From the NCBI RefSeq assembly GCF_019279795.1, contig NC_056733.1:1111274069-1111338068 (forward strand): a stretch of 64,000 bases of DNA. Direction: 5' to 3'. The notes beneath the pieces are model-generated. The model worked only from the letters and a program-made list of their open reading frames with translations. It searched no databases and had not been told where the DNA came from. Positions 33,708-45,364 of this stretch are shown here, piece by piece. The translations under genes and the position numbers were made by a program. How positions within the stretch are numbered: the stretch's first letter is position 1; the number at the start of each line of letters is the position of its first letter. This DNA comes from Protopterus annectens. Taxonomy: Eukaryota; Chordata; Ceratodontiformes; Protopteridae.

Positions 33708-34400
33708 TTACAGTGGTGACAGGATGCTACTCAGAGCTAGGGTCATACCTGCCTGGGCTAGAAGATCAGAGAGCTCTTCCATGTCTCTTTTCATATAGTC
33801 CAGGGAGGTACGTCTCAGGTTGTTCACACCAACATGGACAATGACAGAGTTATATTTGTACTTGTTGTGGAGTGACCTGAGTTCATGGGTTATGTGGCAG
33901 ATCCTGGCACCCAACAGGCAGCTGACAGTAACTTTCTCCTTGTTTAGCCTGGTGAGTGGGACATCAGTGTGCCTGACTATAGAGTCACCTATGACTAGTG
34001 TGTTAGGTACGTTGTTTTGCCTTATGGGCTGTGGTTGAGTGGCACACTGAGTCTGTGGGCTATGTGTCATTTGGGTTGTGTTGGGGGGTGGAGGTTGCTT
34101 GCATTTCTGCTTTGGAGGTCTCTGTTGCTTGAGCATATTATTACTGAGAGCCTCTGTGAATGTTTTTGTGTTTCTATGTGTGGATTTTAGTGGTGTAGGT
34201 TTAGTGGGACTATGTGATGAGTGTGGTGTGGTGCAAGTGTTTACCTTCTCCTCTTGACTGTCAAGTTCAGTCTTGGTTGGAGAGAGCTTTACTTTCAGTT
34301 TGGCTAGATAAATGTACAGGTTGTAGTGTTGGCTGGTAGGAGAAGAGGGTTGTCTGTGTACATGAGGCAATTGCTACATTGTCCTAAGATGCCCAGATTC
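33708..34400 (-). CDS. CR1-like ORF1 with esterase (SGNH) domain
   Basis: An open frame of 220 codons begins at 34370, but homology extends upstream to a CSNC pair near 34395, so the true start was lost. Residues 30-125 are basic and rich in P, T and Q. Residues 124-134 read TLVIGDSIVRH, block I of an SGNH esterase with Ser 130, and VIVHVGVNNL (177-186) is block III with the conserved Asn. The C-terminal block with catalytic Asp and His is not seen before the stop. ORF1 with an esterase is typical of CR1 LINEs and is thought to bind RNA or lipid. Confidence 0.8.
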
Positions 34401-34454
34401 ATCAGATAGACAGGATAGAACACTGGGAACTGACCCTTGGACATGCCTGAATAA

Positions 34455-34575
34455 AAAAACTATTTTCCTCTAGATAAATGAGGAAAGTGAGTACAAGAGC
34501 TATTTTTCTCTAAGCAAGTGAGGAAAGTAAATACAAAAACTGTTTTCCTCTAGGTAATGAGGAAGTTTGAGTGCT
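34455..34575. repeat. 40-bp tandem repeat, 3 copies
   Basis: CTATTTTCCTCTAGATAAAT with its following GAGGAAAGTGAGTACAA repeats at 34460, 34500 and 34540. Copies differ at a few positions. Confidence 0.85.
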
Positions 34576-34579
34576 GTAG

Positions 34580-35955
34580 TAATTTGTAGCTTATTTAGTG
34601 CTTGCAACAAGTTCTGAACAAGTGCTGAGCACGAATAAGCAAATTCAAGTGTTGAAACTAAAAATCTGTATCTGGACTAGACTAGTTAGAGGAAAGAAAC
34701 AAATGCAAATGTGAGCTTTTAAATCAGAAAGTTGAGAGAGATGGAAAAATTGCCCAAACAGCCAATAACTACAATTTCTGGGCCAGAAACCACTCCTTAT
34801 GTGGTCGATAGGTTACCTAGTGCTTACCACTCCCACTGATAAGCTAGCAGGCTTACCTCCAACACAGACAGACTTTGGGGAATCAGAAGCTTACAAACAG
34901 TCTTGGATATAGCAAATCTGTATCTGGACTATACTATTTACAGGAAAGGCAGGAAACAAGCTTATTTTTTTTTTTGTTACAGTTAAGCAGAACACAGGGA
35001 GATTCTAGCAAAGTTTTTTTTTGTAAAGGAAAGGGAGAGAGGAGAAGCAGAAGATAATTCAAGGCTAGGAAACTAAGTGGGTTGGCCTTCTCAAATGTTC
35101 TCTATGTATTAGGTTGAATGAGCTAATGACACTAAACTGGGAGGGTGTACAGATCAAATTTACAGTAGGGGCGGGCAGCTGCAAAGCCACCAAGCATAAC
35201 AGCAAGACACCAACAGGGAGGGAAGGCAGGGAACAATACTACAGTTACTAGCCTACACTCTTTTAGCCAATAAACACTACAGAAATTTTTATCACCGCAG
35301 AAGAACAGCAGTGAGCCACAACATGAAAGTTTTTAAACAGATAAAGGAGCAATGAGACTCTACAGAATGCTTTTAACTGCAAACAAATCAGTTATATGAT
35401 ACACTCCTTGGCAGGAAATCAGAAAAAAACAGCAGGTGCTTAACAAATAGAGAACATTTCTAGTTAATACCTTTCACAGAGTGAAACTAGCTAAAAAGCT
35501 TTACAAACAGTGTGACAGTAAAAACCTTATTTATCAGGCCCTGTAAGGCAGATCATTTTAGTTCAACCATGCAGATTAATTAAGGGCAATAAAATACAGT
35601 AAAACGTATGCAGCAGGCAATAAAAAAGTGTTAAATATAAACTGCTAGAAGCAATAACTAGTAAAAATAAGCAAAAAAAAACAGGATACTTATTGTTATA
35701 TATCTCAGATCAGAGTTGTAGTCAATGCCCTTCCTCCACTCGGCTCAGTGTGTATAGACATAAATCCTCTCAAAGTTAGGGCTTAAATACCAGAAGATAC
35801 AACCTTAAACAACTTTTTTAAAAAAAGCTCAAAAGAACCAGTGAGTGCTTCCTCCAAGCCTTATCTGTGATGTTATGAGATTATTATAAAATGCTGCAAT
35901 AAGGGTGTCTAGACATAAGGGTATGAAATACATCCTTAATTGTGATAAAGTAACA
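34580..35955. other. Unrecognised unique DNA
   Basis: A+T-rich, with no coding frame above 60 codons that carries a motif. Part may be the 5' region of the CR1 copy, but no signal supports this. Confidence 0.35.
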
Positions 35956-35959
35956 TCTC

Positions 35960-36033
35960 CATATAAGTGATCAAACCCTGTACCTTGTGTTCATGAGGCA
36001 GTCATCTTAACCATTATACCAACCTGCCAACCC
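35960..36033 (-). mobile_element. tRNA-derived SINE head (second SINE family)
   Basis: On the minus strand GTTGGCAGGTTGGTATAATG leads to an A-box-like TGGTATAATGGTTA (36021-36008) and a B box GGTTTGATC (35977-35969). No aminoacyl-tRNA cloverleaf can be folded, so it is a SINE head and not a tRNA gene. The body and tail are unclear. Confidence 0.6.
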
Positions 36034-36059
36034 TAAGACTGATATTTGCAGCAAAATGT

Positions 36060-36800
36060 GTAATTTTCTATCTTGACACCAAGATCCCTAATATGGGCTA
36101 CTGATAGCACTGTTTGGCTAGCAAGAGAATATGGATAGTTCATATAATTTGGCTAATATGTGCCAAGTCACAATCTTTGTGTGTTAAAGGAAGTTTTGGT
36201 TGTTGATGCCCAACAAGTGCATAATATTTAAAGTGGTTGCCTTACAGGCACAAGGTGCAGGGTTTGATTCTCACATGGGGTAATCGACTAGGCTTAAAAT
36301 GACCCACAAAGGTAGTTAGCCTAGTATTAATCTATGAACCTATGATCAATATTAGGAGTCGAAACATCCTTGAAGTATTTACTGCTTGCTGAGACTGGCT
36401 ACTACTGTAACTACTTTAATATCATAAGTAAATTTGCTGGCTCACACACCTTCCTTGTGAGGAAAAATTGTCATAAACATATTAAAGGGAATAGTCCCCC
36501 TGCACAGACCCCTGCTCACACCTTCACATACAAACATTTCAGATGATACTGTGTTTTCACTTTCTTACCCTGCGTGCACTGTTGGCCATCTAGTTAGCAA
36601 TCCATTTTGTTACATCTGAGTTCACTTTTAAAGAGTTATTGATTATAGCTTGGAAGATAAGATATGAATGCATTGGCAAAATCAAAATAAGTAATGTCAG
36701 TAGCTAGCTTTCAATCTAGAACTTCAATTTTGTTGTTGTAGGAGTCAGCAAGGTTTGTTAGTTGCAAACTCTCACCAGAGAAACCGTTCAGATCATGATC
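36060..36800 (-). mobile_element. CR1-like RT fragment interrupted by a SINE
   Basis: On the minus strand, 36790-36370 reads GFSGESLQLTNLADSYNN, then DITYFDFANAF (motif A), KMDC*LDGQ and KFTYDIK, which is the FTDD active site with the first Asp changed. 36190-36060 matches the later NYHISGSLL...VIRDLG region of the CR1 copy at 31.9-32.0 kb at the nucleotide level (GACACCAAGATCCCTAAT). Stops are frequent. The SINE at 36205-36350 splits it. Confidence 0.65.
36205..36350 (+). mobile_element. SINE with tRNA-like head and CR1-like tail
   Basis: The head AGTGGTTGCCTTACAGGCAC with B box GGTTTGATTC (36261-36270) is the same family as the minus-strand head at 36.0 kb. The tail TAGCCTAGTATTAATCTATG plus AACCTAT matches the 3' end of the CR1 copy at 31.24 kb (TAGCCTAGTACCTACCTATG). 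A SINE using the CR1 terminus is the natural reading. Confidence 0.65.
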
Positions 36801-38975
36801 AAGTTGGTTAACCAGTGCTAGTTATTCTAAAGTAATAACCAACCACAGGAACATAAACTAATGCCCAATAAAACAAGCCTCTTGAAAGAATGTACAATAT
36901 CCCAACCCCCTTGCAAGGCTCATGTTCAGTTACTGTTATCTAACTGGCAAGTTAATATGTGGCCAAACAGAAACAGTTTAATCCATAAGTAACTGAAAGA
37001 GAACAGATACTCATATATATAAACTCTTCATAGTTTCTCACATAGTTCTTATTCATAGGGATCATACTAATCCATCCAAAAAAGTCCAGAATACCAAATG
37101 TTAAACTTATAAGTCCCCCAGAAATGAGCTGGAAAAACCTCCTAAGTCATCATGTCAGCTTTGGAGATATCACAAATAGGGGCAGTGGTATTTGACTCCA
37201 TAACTGTATAGGCTTTCTCCAAATTCAGCATAAAAGCAACAGGCAACAACCTGTATCTCTGCTGAGCAACTAATTACAGATTGTGCTGCAAACACCGGAC
37301 TCAAAACAAATTAGCCATGCGAGATTCACTTGGCAGGAAAAATGGATGGAATAACCCTCCAACTGAAACAGTACAGTGAAGAAAGTATTCAACTGTTAAA
37401 ATGCAACAAAATAATACAGTGTAGCTAATATCATGCAATCACAACTACAAAGTAAACACTGTCACAGATATAAAGCAACCCGCAGAGGGTTTTGCTTTAC
37501 ATAAACTCAACTATGCACTGAACAAGTAAAATTGATCAAAAAATTCAAGATCAAAAAGTCAAAAATTAAAAGGATTAAGTATATTACATGTCCATAGCTT
37601 AAATTAAGCAGTTAACTGTTGTAATCTTGGTTACAGACTGAGATGCATAGAACTGCTAAAATGGTTAAAGAAAAAGTACACCTTGGGACTCCAGGTCTGT
37701 ACGTTTTGCATTGCATTTTTTCTGTTCTGATATATGTAATGCATAAAAATAATCTGAATGCTTCTTTACTTTATTTAATTTTAGTATGTTTACCACAACA
37801 AGGCCATTATAGGGCCTGCCATACTAAAGTGATCTTGTTCCCTGAACCTGTTTCAAGTCCCCTTAATATGAGTCATGCTAGACATAAGGAAGTGTTTTTT
37901 GTAACTCTTATGTCACTAAAATGGCATTAGTGTGAGTCAAAAGCATCTCACACATCCCCTGGTGCTTGACTGCTTTAGATTTTTGTCTGAATTATTAGAG
38001 CTGCTCTCAGTTATTTACAGTAGCCATAAATCATAAATAAAGTAGATGATCTACAGGATTTTAAGGGCTGACAATTTCTAAAGGTTCAAGCATTGACAGA
38101 CGCTCCTCCATAGTCTCCTGTAGGTGTCATAGTTGTCACTATAAACCAGGACCCATAACTGGCAGCTGTTACTTCTAAATGATGTAAAACTACTACTTCT
38201 GTTCTCCAGTGTCTGCAGCAGGAAGCTATGTATCCTGAATGTTGTAGAAATGTGCCATATTTGCTCAAAATTGTTTTATAATTCCTATCATGTTATCTTT
38301 ATCCTTACAATGAAGCACAGTACTGCTTCAAAAAGTGCAATCTTCCATTTCTGAATTTGTGTTATTATGATATTTTTCTTTTTTACTGACGCACAAATGT
38401 TTTTGTGAATTACATTTTCCCTCCTACTATCCCCCTAATTAACAAACCTTACTAACTCTTCAAAACCGTGACAAATTAGTACCTCTTCTCTGTGCTGTGA
38501 TACCACCAGAATACTACTGTCTGTAAAGGTACTTCACTTATAAAAATGAATACCTCCAACAAGAGGACTGTTATCCAAAAAGATATGTGCATCTGTACTA
38601 TTTTTCATCCTATCTACAACAAAGGCAGTGGAGAAAAGCTTCACTACATCGTTGGCTTGTGGGCAGCACCTGATAGTAAACATTACAGATTTTCCTGTGT
38701 CTACTCCATGCCGAGTAGACAGAGACAAATTCTTCTTGCAAAGAGGTGGATAGGCTTTGTCTTCCTTTGATCTCAGTCTAAGGAAATGAACATTTTATAA
38801 AGTGCAAGCTGATTTCTCATATCTAAATCATACTAGAATTATCAAGTTTGAGTTAAAATTCAGGTGAAAATGGACTTTTCTTTTAAGGAAAAAAATACAG
38901 TACTGAAGGTTGAGTACTGATCTATATAAATAAAGAAGTCATATGTAAGGTCAGAGAAGATAAAGAACAACACCC
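36800..38975. other. Unique DNA, no gene supported
   Basis: The longest frame (37643-37930, 95 codons) starts MHRTAKMVKEKVHLGTPGLY and has no known motif. No repeat structure was noticed. I treat the stretch as intergenic. Confidence 0.4.
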
Positions 38976-39522
38976 TTGAAGGGAGTGAGGAAGCAGGTCG
39001 GCCCAGATCTTTAGGCAAATGTTGATGGTTAAGGCAGAGGTAGAAGGGGAATGTAGGACCCTACAATGACCTACCCCCTGACACTTAAAGGGAAGAAGAG
39101 GACAAACTAGAAGAAGGTATAAAGAAGTGGGGCAGTTAGAAGAATGTTATACTCTTGATAAAAGCAGAATCTTCCAAGAGCAGACTGGGCATTTCCAAAC
39201 TCAAGAGTGGGGAGAAAGACAGAGAGAGAGAGAGAGACAGACTGACAGAGCAGTGGCTGATTGAAGTGCTGCTTTTTGCTGCCTTGCCGTTGGCCTTTGT
39301 CATGAATGAAAGGGGTTCTTGGACCAGCTCACCTACTCAGTTAACAAATGATGAAGAAAATAAACTGGGGAAGCAAACAAACAGTTGGAACTGGAATGGG
39401 TTAAGCATACAGGACTCAGGGCTTCTGACAAGGGATTGAGGAAAAGGCAAAAAGAAAAAGCAGAATTTGAACCCATTGGAAGGTGAGGCTAGTGATCAGG
39501 GCAAGGAAGAAGGTAGAAGGAA

Positions 39523-39957
39523 ATGGGTGGGGAGGTGCAGGAGCCAATCAAGGTGAGGTCAGCAATGGCCCAAGATAAAAGTGACTTGGTAGAGGGACAT
39601 ACATACAGAACAAAGGTATATAACTTAATTAAATATGGAAGGGACAGATCTCTTCAGGCAAAGATGGGACAGAAACTGCAGAACATTGAGACATCATTGG
39701 TACTAGATAAGTTTTACTTAGGAGAAAGGAAAGAAAAGACAGGGTGTCATACTGGGATGAAGGAAGGGCAGCATGGACAGAGCAATGGACAGACATCAGA
39801 GGAGACTGAAAGGGCACAGGCTGCTCTAAAGGAATATAAAGCTAAAGGACTGGATGAGCTGCCTCCCATGGTCATTATAAGTCTGACCCACATACTGGCA
39901 GATCCTCCAGCAGAAGTCTGCAGCAGCTCACTGGCCATTCATAGATATTCCAAGTAA
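39523..39957 (+). other. Unrecognised 144-codon open frame
   Basis: It starts MGGEVQEPIKVRSAMAQDKS, is hydrophilic and rich in E, K and Q, and ends LAIHRYSK. Nothing in it matches a family I know. The surrounding 39.0-39.9 kb is purine-rich and open in pieces (also 39155-39439), which favours chance or an old retroelement gag. A good splice-donor-like AAGTAAGT lies at 39951-39958, at the end of the frame. No promoter or acceptor can be shown. Confidence 0.2.
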
Positions 39958-40016
39958 GTTTAGTCTTCTGACCAGTTACTCCTTGTCAGTGCCCTGTTTC
40001 AGGCTGCTCCTCCTTT

Positions 40017-40256
40017 CCCCAGGAGGAACACACCTACCAATCCTAGAGTACATTTTTGAGTACTCATCCATTCATGTAGGCTATGTTTAATGGATTTCCC
40101 CAGGAGGAACACACCTACCAATCCTAGAGTACATTTGTGAGTACTCATCCATTCATGCAGGTTATGTTTAATGGATTTCCCCAGGAGGAACACACCTACC
40201 AATCCTAGAGTACATTTGTGAGTACTCATCCATTCATGTAGGTTATGTTTAATGGA
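40017..40256. repeat. 81-bp tandem repeat, 3 copies
   Basis: The unit CCCCAGGAGGAACACACCTA...GTTTAATGGATTT starts at 40017, 40098 and 40179. Copies differ at only a few positions (for example TTTTTGAG against TTTGTGAG). 81 bp is 27 codons, which explains the repeated 76-codon minus-strand frame. Confidence 0.95.
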
Positions 40257-40259
40257 AGA

Positions 40260-41190
40260 TAGTGAGTTGCACTGCTTAAATGCAAGAGGAGATTATCCCA
40301 GAGGTTTAGAAGGTGCTAAGTTATAAACTTCTCTCTCCACTATGTTTTATGCATCTATTGGTAAAGATGTAAGTCCTTAGCTGTGGTATTGGTGGAGTCA
40401 TTGGACACGAGCAAATATATGGAGTGCAAGAAAACCTGATCTGTTATAATGCAGGAAGCAAGACAAATACCCCCTCAAAAGCTTATAGGACACTGAATAA
40501 AAAGGGACAGATCTTCCAGTCCCTATTGATAGTCAAGGGACTTTAGCCTGTAATCTTTTTGGTTTGGTGTCTTTTTAATATTTTGATATGTTTGGTGAAA
40601 CACATCCTTACATCCTTAAAGTGGCATTGTACTTAGTGTTGATTGAACCTGTTTTTCGACCTTGAAGATATTCATTTTGCAATTATCTGTGCCAAATGAA
40701 AAGATTTACTGACAATCGTCATCAGATTATAAACTGAAGTTCCAAAGCCGCTGACTAAATTTTCATTTTGACATGATGTATTGTATTGCCTGTAAAGTAT
40801 AATGAGATGAGGGGTTGCTGCCAAAAGTATCAATACTACATTTTTAGCATTTAGCTTGAGCCAAATTTAGTACATCATGAGGTTATCATGAAGAGTTAAT
40901 GTTGGAGTGTTTGGGTGTCAGAGGGGGTCTCAACATACAGAAAAAAAAAGAAGGAAAAATACATGAGAAAAGTGAATATCAAGCATTGTTTTTCTCCTTT
41001 AAACTTCCCCTGCACCCCCAATCCCACACCCCTTGATGTTGTATATATCAACTCTGAGATTGCCATACCTCGGAGAAAAGGGAATATTGCAAAAGATGGC
41101 AATCTCAAACTTAGTATATGAAAGTCTACAATATCAATCATTCAGTCACAACTTTTCATGACCTGGCCATTACAGTCTCAGCTTTCTAAA
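40260..41190. other. Unique DNA, no gene seen
   Basis: No motif or repeat was recognised. Overlapping frames at 40.9-41.1 kb on both strands are without features. Confidence 0.4.
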
Positions 41191-41198
41191 TGGTTACC

Positions 41199-41521
41199 AT
41201 ACCTCTCAACCTCTGAGCTCAAGAAATCTGGACAAAGCCCAACAAAAAGAGGGTACGAAGACCCACAAATAGGGACACATTTTAAATATTGGTCTTATAA
41301 ACTTAGAAAGTTGCTAGAATAACATGAATTGTGTTAGCATGCATCTTCTTGAGGATATGAAGTCAGAAACTTAAATGTATGTCATTATTTAGTGACTTTA
41401 ATCCTTAGATTATCCCAATGATTTGTCAAAAAAACATAGTTTTTATGAGAAATAGTCCAAAAGTATGAGGCAAAAATCTGGACATTCTGCAAAAATCTGT
41501 ACACTTGAGGCTGAGGTATGA
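41199..41521. mobile_element. Non-autonomous DNA transposon (hAT-like MITE) with 8-bp target duplication
   Basis: Flanks 41191-41198 and 41522-41529 are the identical octamer TGGTTACC. The ends are short inverted repeats: ATACCTCTCAACCTCTGAGC at the left, and the complement of CTTGAGGCTGAGGTAT at the right. Further inverted pieces lie inside (AAATCTGGACAAAGCCC at the left; AAAATCTGGACATTCTGC near the right end). The length is 323 bp with no coding capacity. An 8-bp duplication is typical of hAT elements, so the class is an inference from that. Confidence 0.65.
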
Positions 41522-41529
41522 TGGTTACC

Positions 41530-41830
41530 AAATGTTTTATTTGAATCACTCAGAAAGAACATATAGGATGTTTGGTGCTACTGATTTGTCTGAATTAGGC
41601 ACCCTAACAACATTACATTCTATAGGGCTCAGTCCTTGGAACACTTTCATTTTTCCCTATTTATCAACAATGTATCCATTGATTTCCCATCAGTTAATTT
41701 AGCTGTACATAAATTCCATCCATCCATACATCCATGGATGCATGGATACAGATTACATCATCATACAAAAATCAAATGCCTCTGTTTTAAATTTTCAAAA
41801 GTACCTACAAAAGGATGTTAATCTAGACTG
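41530..41830 (+). mobile_element. L2-like LINE RT fragment
   Basis: In two frames the strand reads GSVLGTLSF and FSLFINNVSIDFPSVNLAVH, corresponding to the GVPQGSILGPLLF and FINDL blocks of the L2-like RT at 29.5 kb. Frames are shifted and stops are present. Confidence 0.55.
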
Positions 41831-42820
41831 TAATTAGTTCCATGTACAAATAGTAATAATTAACTGTAGCACTGTGCACATTTCAATAAAGCAAAGTGAC
41901 TTCCAGTTACATCCAGGGGCTTCACTTCTGCTAAATTCACTAATGTTAAACTCCTCTGCATAAATCACTGACCTCCAGTTAGAACAAAGCTTTATCACTG
42001 TGCCTCTCACTGTGATCTGAAGATGTGGGATTAGTTGGGACTACATTCCTCTATACCATGCATCTGGCCTGAAATCCTCTCCTTCTGACTGTATGAAACC
42101 TCAGTTATGTGTAGCCATTAAAGAATCAATATCAAAGGTATATATCATATCTGTTTATAAATGAATGGACAGAAGAAAACTGCATTTGAGATGAAACACA
42201 CAGATCCAGACAAAAGTAGAAAACATGCAGCAGTTTGTGCTGTTTAATCATTGGAGGCTTCGTTTAACATTTTCTGACAGATTAGTACAGGAAATTAAGA
42301 CCATGTACTACTAAACAGCCTAATACAATAGTCCTGTGGGTGAGTCACTCAGACTCTATTACTACTGTCTGACACAGAGAGTTAAAATGTATTTAACCAG
42401 TGGTCTGGGATCAGTCCTGAAAAGAGCCACTTTGAACTACTGGATTTACTCAAATAAATAAAATGAAAAATATGCATTATCCATTGTCTAGCTTTAGTAG
42501 TCCAAATATGTATCAGCCTGACAAAAAGCAAGTCAAATGCAGCCAGTCTTCAGAGGAGGGTCCTGAGCTGTTAAAGCTGTATTTCATAGTCTGAAGGACA
42601 AACATTAGCTGGCTGTCTATCATATTACTGCTGCCACCTGTAGTGCATTACACAAAGGTAAAAAAATGCACTAAATCACCAAGAATAGTTATCACAGAAG
42701 AAGGTATATTATACTGTAGACACGTGCTTTACTTGTTATGAAGAAGGAAACTAGGATTACTTAGATACAAAGTATCTACATAAAGATTCCAAAGAATTGT
42801 AACAACCTTAGTACAATTTT
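41831..42820. other. Unique DNA, no gene seen
   Basis: Non-repetitive and of mixed composition with no coding frame. 41.9-42.4 kb has no transposon signature and could be old unique or regulatory DNA; nothing more can be said. Confidence 0.35.
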
Positions 42821-42824
42821 AAAT

Positions 42825-43078
42825 TTTATTTATTTAACATTTGTTTACTGGGACAGTTCGACTTGGAACGAAGCCAATTTTCAGTGGAGGCCTGGGGAGA
42901 AACACCCCAGATGCTCGTCTTTGTGACGTGGGAGAAAACCGGATCACCCAGAGGAAACCCACACAAATGCAGGGAGAACATGCAGATTCCACACAGAAGG
43001 CACCCCAGCTGAGAATCTAACTGGAGAACCTCTTGCTGTGAGGCGACAATGCTACCGCTGCACCACTGTGCCGTTCGT
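42825..43078 (-). mobile_element. SINE with L2-like tail
   Basis: On the minus strand the head GGCACAGTGGTGCAGCGGTA and GCCTCACAGCAAGAGGTTCT, and the core CTGCATGTTCTCCCTGCAT and GGGTTTCCTCTGGGTGATCC, are those of the SINEs at 13.0 and 24.3 kb. The 3' part differs: GGCCTCCACTGAAAATTGGC, then CCCAGTAAACAAATGTTAAA and a TAAATAAA end. It matches the terminus of the L2-like LINE at 28.3 kb. No clear target duplication was found. Confidence 0.85.
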
Positions 43079-43459
43079 TCTTTCAAATGAATATTTGGAA
43101 GAAGATTCCTCCAAAGATGCATAGAAAAATCAGATATTTCTTAAATAGATTGCCAGTGGATAAAGCTTGAACAGTTTAAACATTATTTCTGCTTCATTAC
43201 TGATAAAGCATGTGTTGAATGCACTTGTGACATCAAAAACATCCACTGAGGCCTGTTTACTGGACTCAGCTGCCACAGTTAACAATTCTCATACATGTCT
43301 CTTCGCTGTCTCTCTCCTTTAACAGTCATACTATCCCATGCTTTAGAGAATAAGCATTATAATCCTATGTGAGAATGCTGTCAATAAATGCAAAGCCATC
43401 AACTGTCAGCCATTGCTACTTTTAATTGTTGCAGCCCTTGCTGTGAGAAAATAAGTTCA

Positions 43460-43725
43460 GAGGTAAGATGAAACACCTTTTGATGCAAAACATGCTCATT
43501 ATGTTCTCAGACAGACCTCAGACCTGCATCACACAGTACCGTTACTGTAAAAGCCAATTTACTGAACTCAAAATAAAATTATATATTAACAAAACAAAGA
43601 ATGTGAAGAATGCAAACTGTACATTATCTGCTGCTTTCACTGACCTTTGCAAGACTTTTGATATATATGGTATCAGAAATATCACTGCACAATTTATTAA
43701 ATGTTATCAAGGCAGTTGAGTTACA
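43460..43725 (+). mobile_element. LINE RT fragment (motif A region)
   Basis: An 83-codon frame ends CTLSAAFTDLCKTFDIYGIR, close to the L2/CR1 motif A (A-x-F-x-D-L-x-K-A-F-D). The rest is unlike a LINE, so only the last 40 codons support the call. Confidence 0.4.
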
Positions 43726-43939
43726 AGACAATTTACACATTGACAGCACTAACCGTTATGCCTGACCACTTCTCATGAAGGACAAAGAAGGGCAGTCATT
43801 GAATAAATTCATGGGTACTCATCCAACAATTCAGGATTAGTTTGAAGAATGCTAGGGTGGCACATTGTTTAACTTATAGTGGAGGTCTGTTACAGAGTCT
43901 GGATAGACATGGGTAATACATTTGCCTCCTTAGCAGGTT

Positions 43940-44345
43940 GCATTTATGTGCTGGTGGAGATTTAAGTCCTTAGGTCTGATATTACTGGAGCTAATTGACT
44001 TGCAAAGACACAGGAGATCAAGGTTGCAGTCACCCTCATGGCACTTAACACAGGGCATAGATCACCCTGCAACAGTCTGCAAGAAATCTTGTAATGGGGA
44101 TAATGCTTCAAGCCTTTCCTGGTAGAGCAGGCACTTGAGGCTGACAATCTTCTTGGTTAGGGGCCTGTATGACCTTTCCATTAACTTAATATGTCTACAA
44201 AGTTATATCCTAAAGCCAATTGGGCTAATAAGTACTACATAGAGAGTAATGATAATTTCTTTGAACCTGGATGATGTACTTCTAGATATTAGCTCAAGTT
44301 TAACTTTGTTATAGTGCTTATTTCCTAATCACTTTACAACAAACC
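43940..44345 (-). mobile_element. CR1-like RT C-terminal fragment
   Basis: The minus strand encodes CRLLQGDLCPV, parallel to HRLLRGDLCLT in the CR1 copy at 31.6 kb. The upstream part follows the same order (YSTLIRPI-like, then a match to the KEVIVPLYS region at the nucleotide level: GTACTACATAGAGAGTAATG). It has many stops. Confidence 0.6.
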
Positions 44346-44349
44346 TTCA

Positions 44350-45330
44350 CTAAAACAAGTGGACATCATTGGAGACCAATAATGTTAACTTCAAAAAATT
44401 GTAACAGTTTGCTAAAAACAAGTCTCTTTAAACTCCATTGTCAAAACATCAACAATACTAAAAATATAGCTGATAATAATGCATCATAAAATTAAATAAA
44501 TTATAATACATAAAAGCTAGTGCCACCTAAATTTTAAAGTGAATAATAAATTCAATACAAGTCTTTAAAAATAAAAAAAAATGGAGTAAAACAAACACTT
44601 CTACAGCCTGTTTTTCCATGCAAGATGATAACCAATTTCAAAAGTAAATTCAAATGTATTACCATGACAAAACCAGTATCACCACTGTTCAAAAAATACA
44701 TCTTCTAGTTCCAATAATCCAAAAATCCATTTCCAAATTTTCACTGGCCAAATCAGGTGAAAAAGAGACTGTGGAGTGAAATCTGTAGGCTTGGAACTGT
44801 ACACATGCTCGCCAATATTCATCGACCTTGTAATCCTTATGTACGATGGAATAGCTTCATTAGAAACAAACAAAGCTGGTCCTCCATTTGTTAGCCGTGA
44901 TTTAGCATAAACGATACTGATGTTAAAATAAGTATAAAGTTGGTTTTCAGGCATTCAGTTTCAGAAAGAAATGTACAAACAAATAAATAACTAAAACCAA
45001 CATATTGTAGCTTCCTCTGCGGTTTGGTAGCCACCCTCTGCCAGGTTGCTGAATAATGTAAATATTAATAAATGCAGCATTGCCAATGTAGCACTAACTA
45101 GAAAGACTGATAGATGGTAGGAAATGGAGATGGAAATATAGCCTCACGTTTTGAAGATCTCTGATGAGACTACAATTTTGTAGTGAGGCATTGGCTGTAC
45201 TTATGCTGAAGGAGAGAACTGTTTCCCAAATACAACAATATTACACTTTTTTGCATATAACATAAGCCCTGTATACCACTTGTTTGTAATGGTGGATTCC
45301 CACTGTGTTGAGTATTTGTCAGACCGAGGT
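44350..45330. other. Unique A+T-rich DNA, no gene seen
   Basis: No motif was recognised. The left DIRS terminus begins at the right edge. Confidence 0.4.
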
Positions 45331-45364
45331 AAAGAATAGTTGTGTAAAATCTTACCATAATCAT

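Larger units (their letters stand above)
31232..34440 (-). mobile_element. CR1-like LINE with ORF1 and ORF2, internally deleted
   Basis: On the minus strand the element has ORF1 (34400-33708), the N-terminal endonuclease start (33678-33490), ORF2 RT (33410-31524) and a 3' UTR ending GCCTAGTACCTACCTATGAA near 31240. Most of the endonuclease domain is missing between 33490 and 33410, an internal deletion of some hundreds of bases. Apart from that it is the most complete LINE in the window. Related fragments lie at 4.6-6.7, 36.1-36.8 and 43.9-44.3 kb. Confidence 0.85.

Noticed and set aside
29680..34038. Plus-strand frames through 29.7-34.0 kb
   Set aside because: All lie antisense to the L2-like and CR1 ORF2/ORF1 frames, which carry the recognisable motifs.
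35960..36033. Possible tRNA gene
   Set aside because: A and B boxes are present but acceptor and anticodon stems do not pair; it is a SINE head.
40017..40256. CRISPR-like array
   Set aside because: Repeats are 81 bp, contiguous and without unique spacers; this is an ordinary tandem repeat in a vertebrate sequence.
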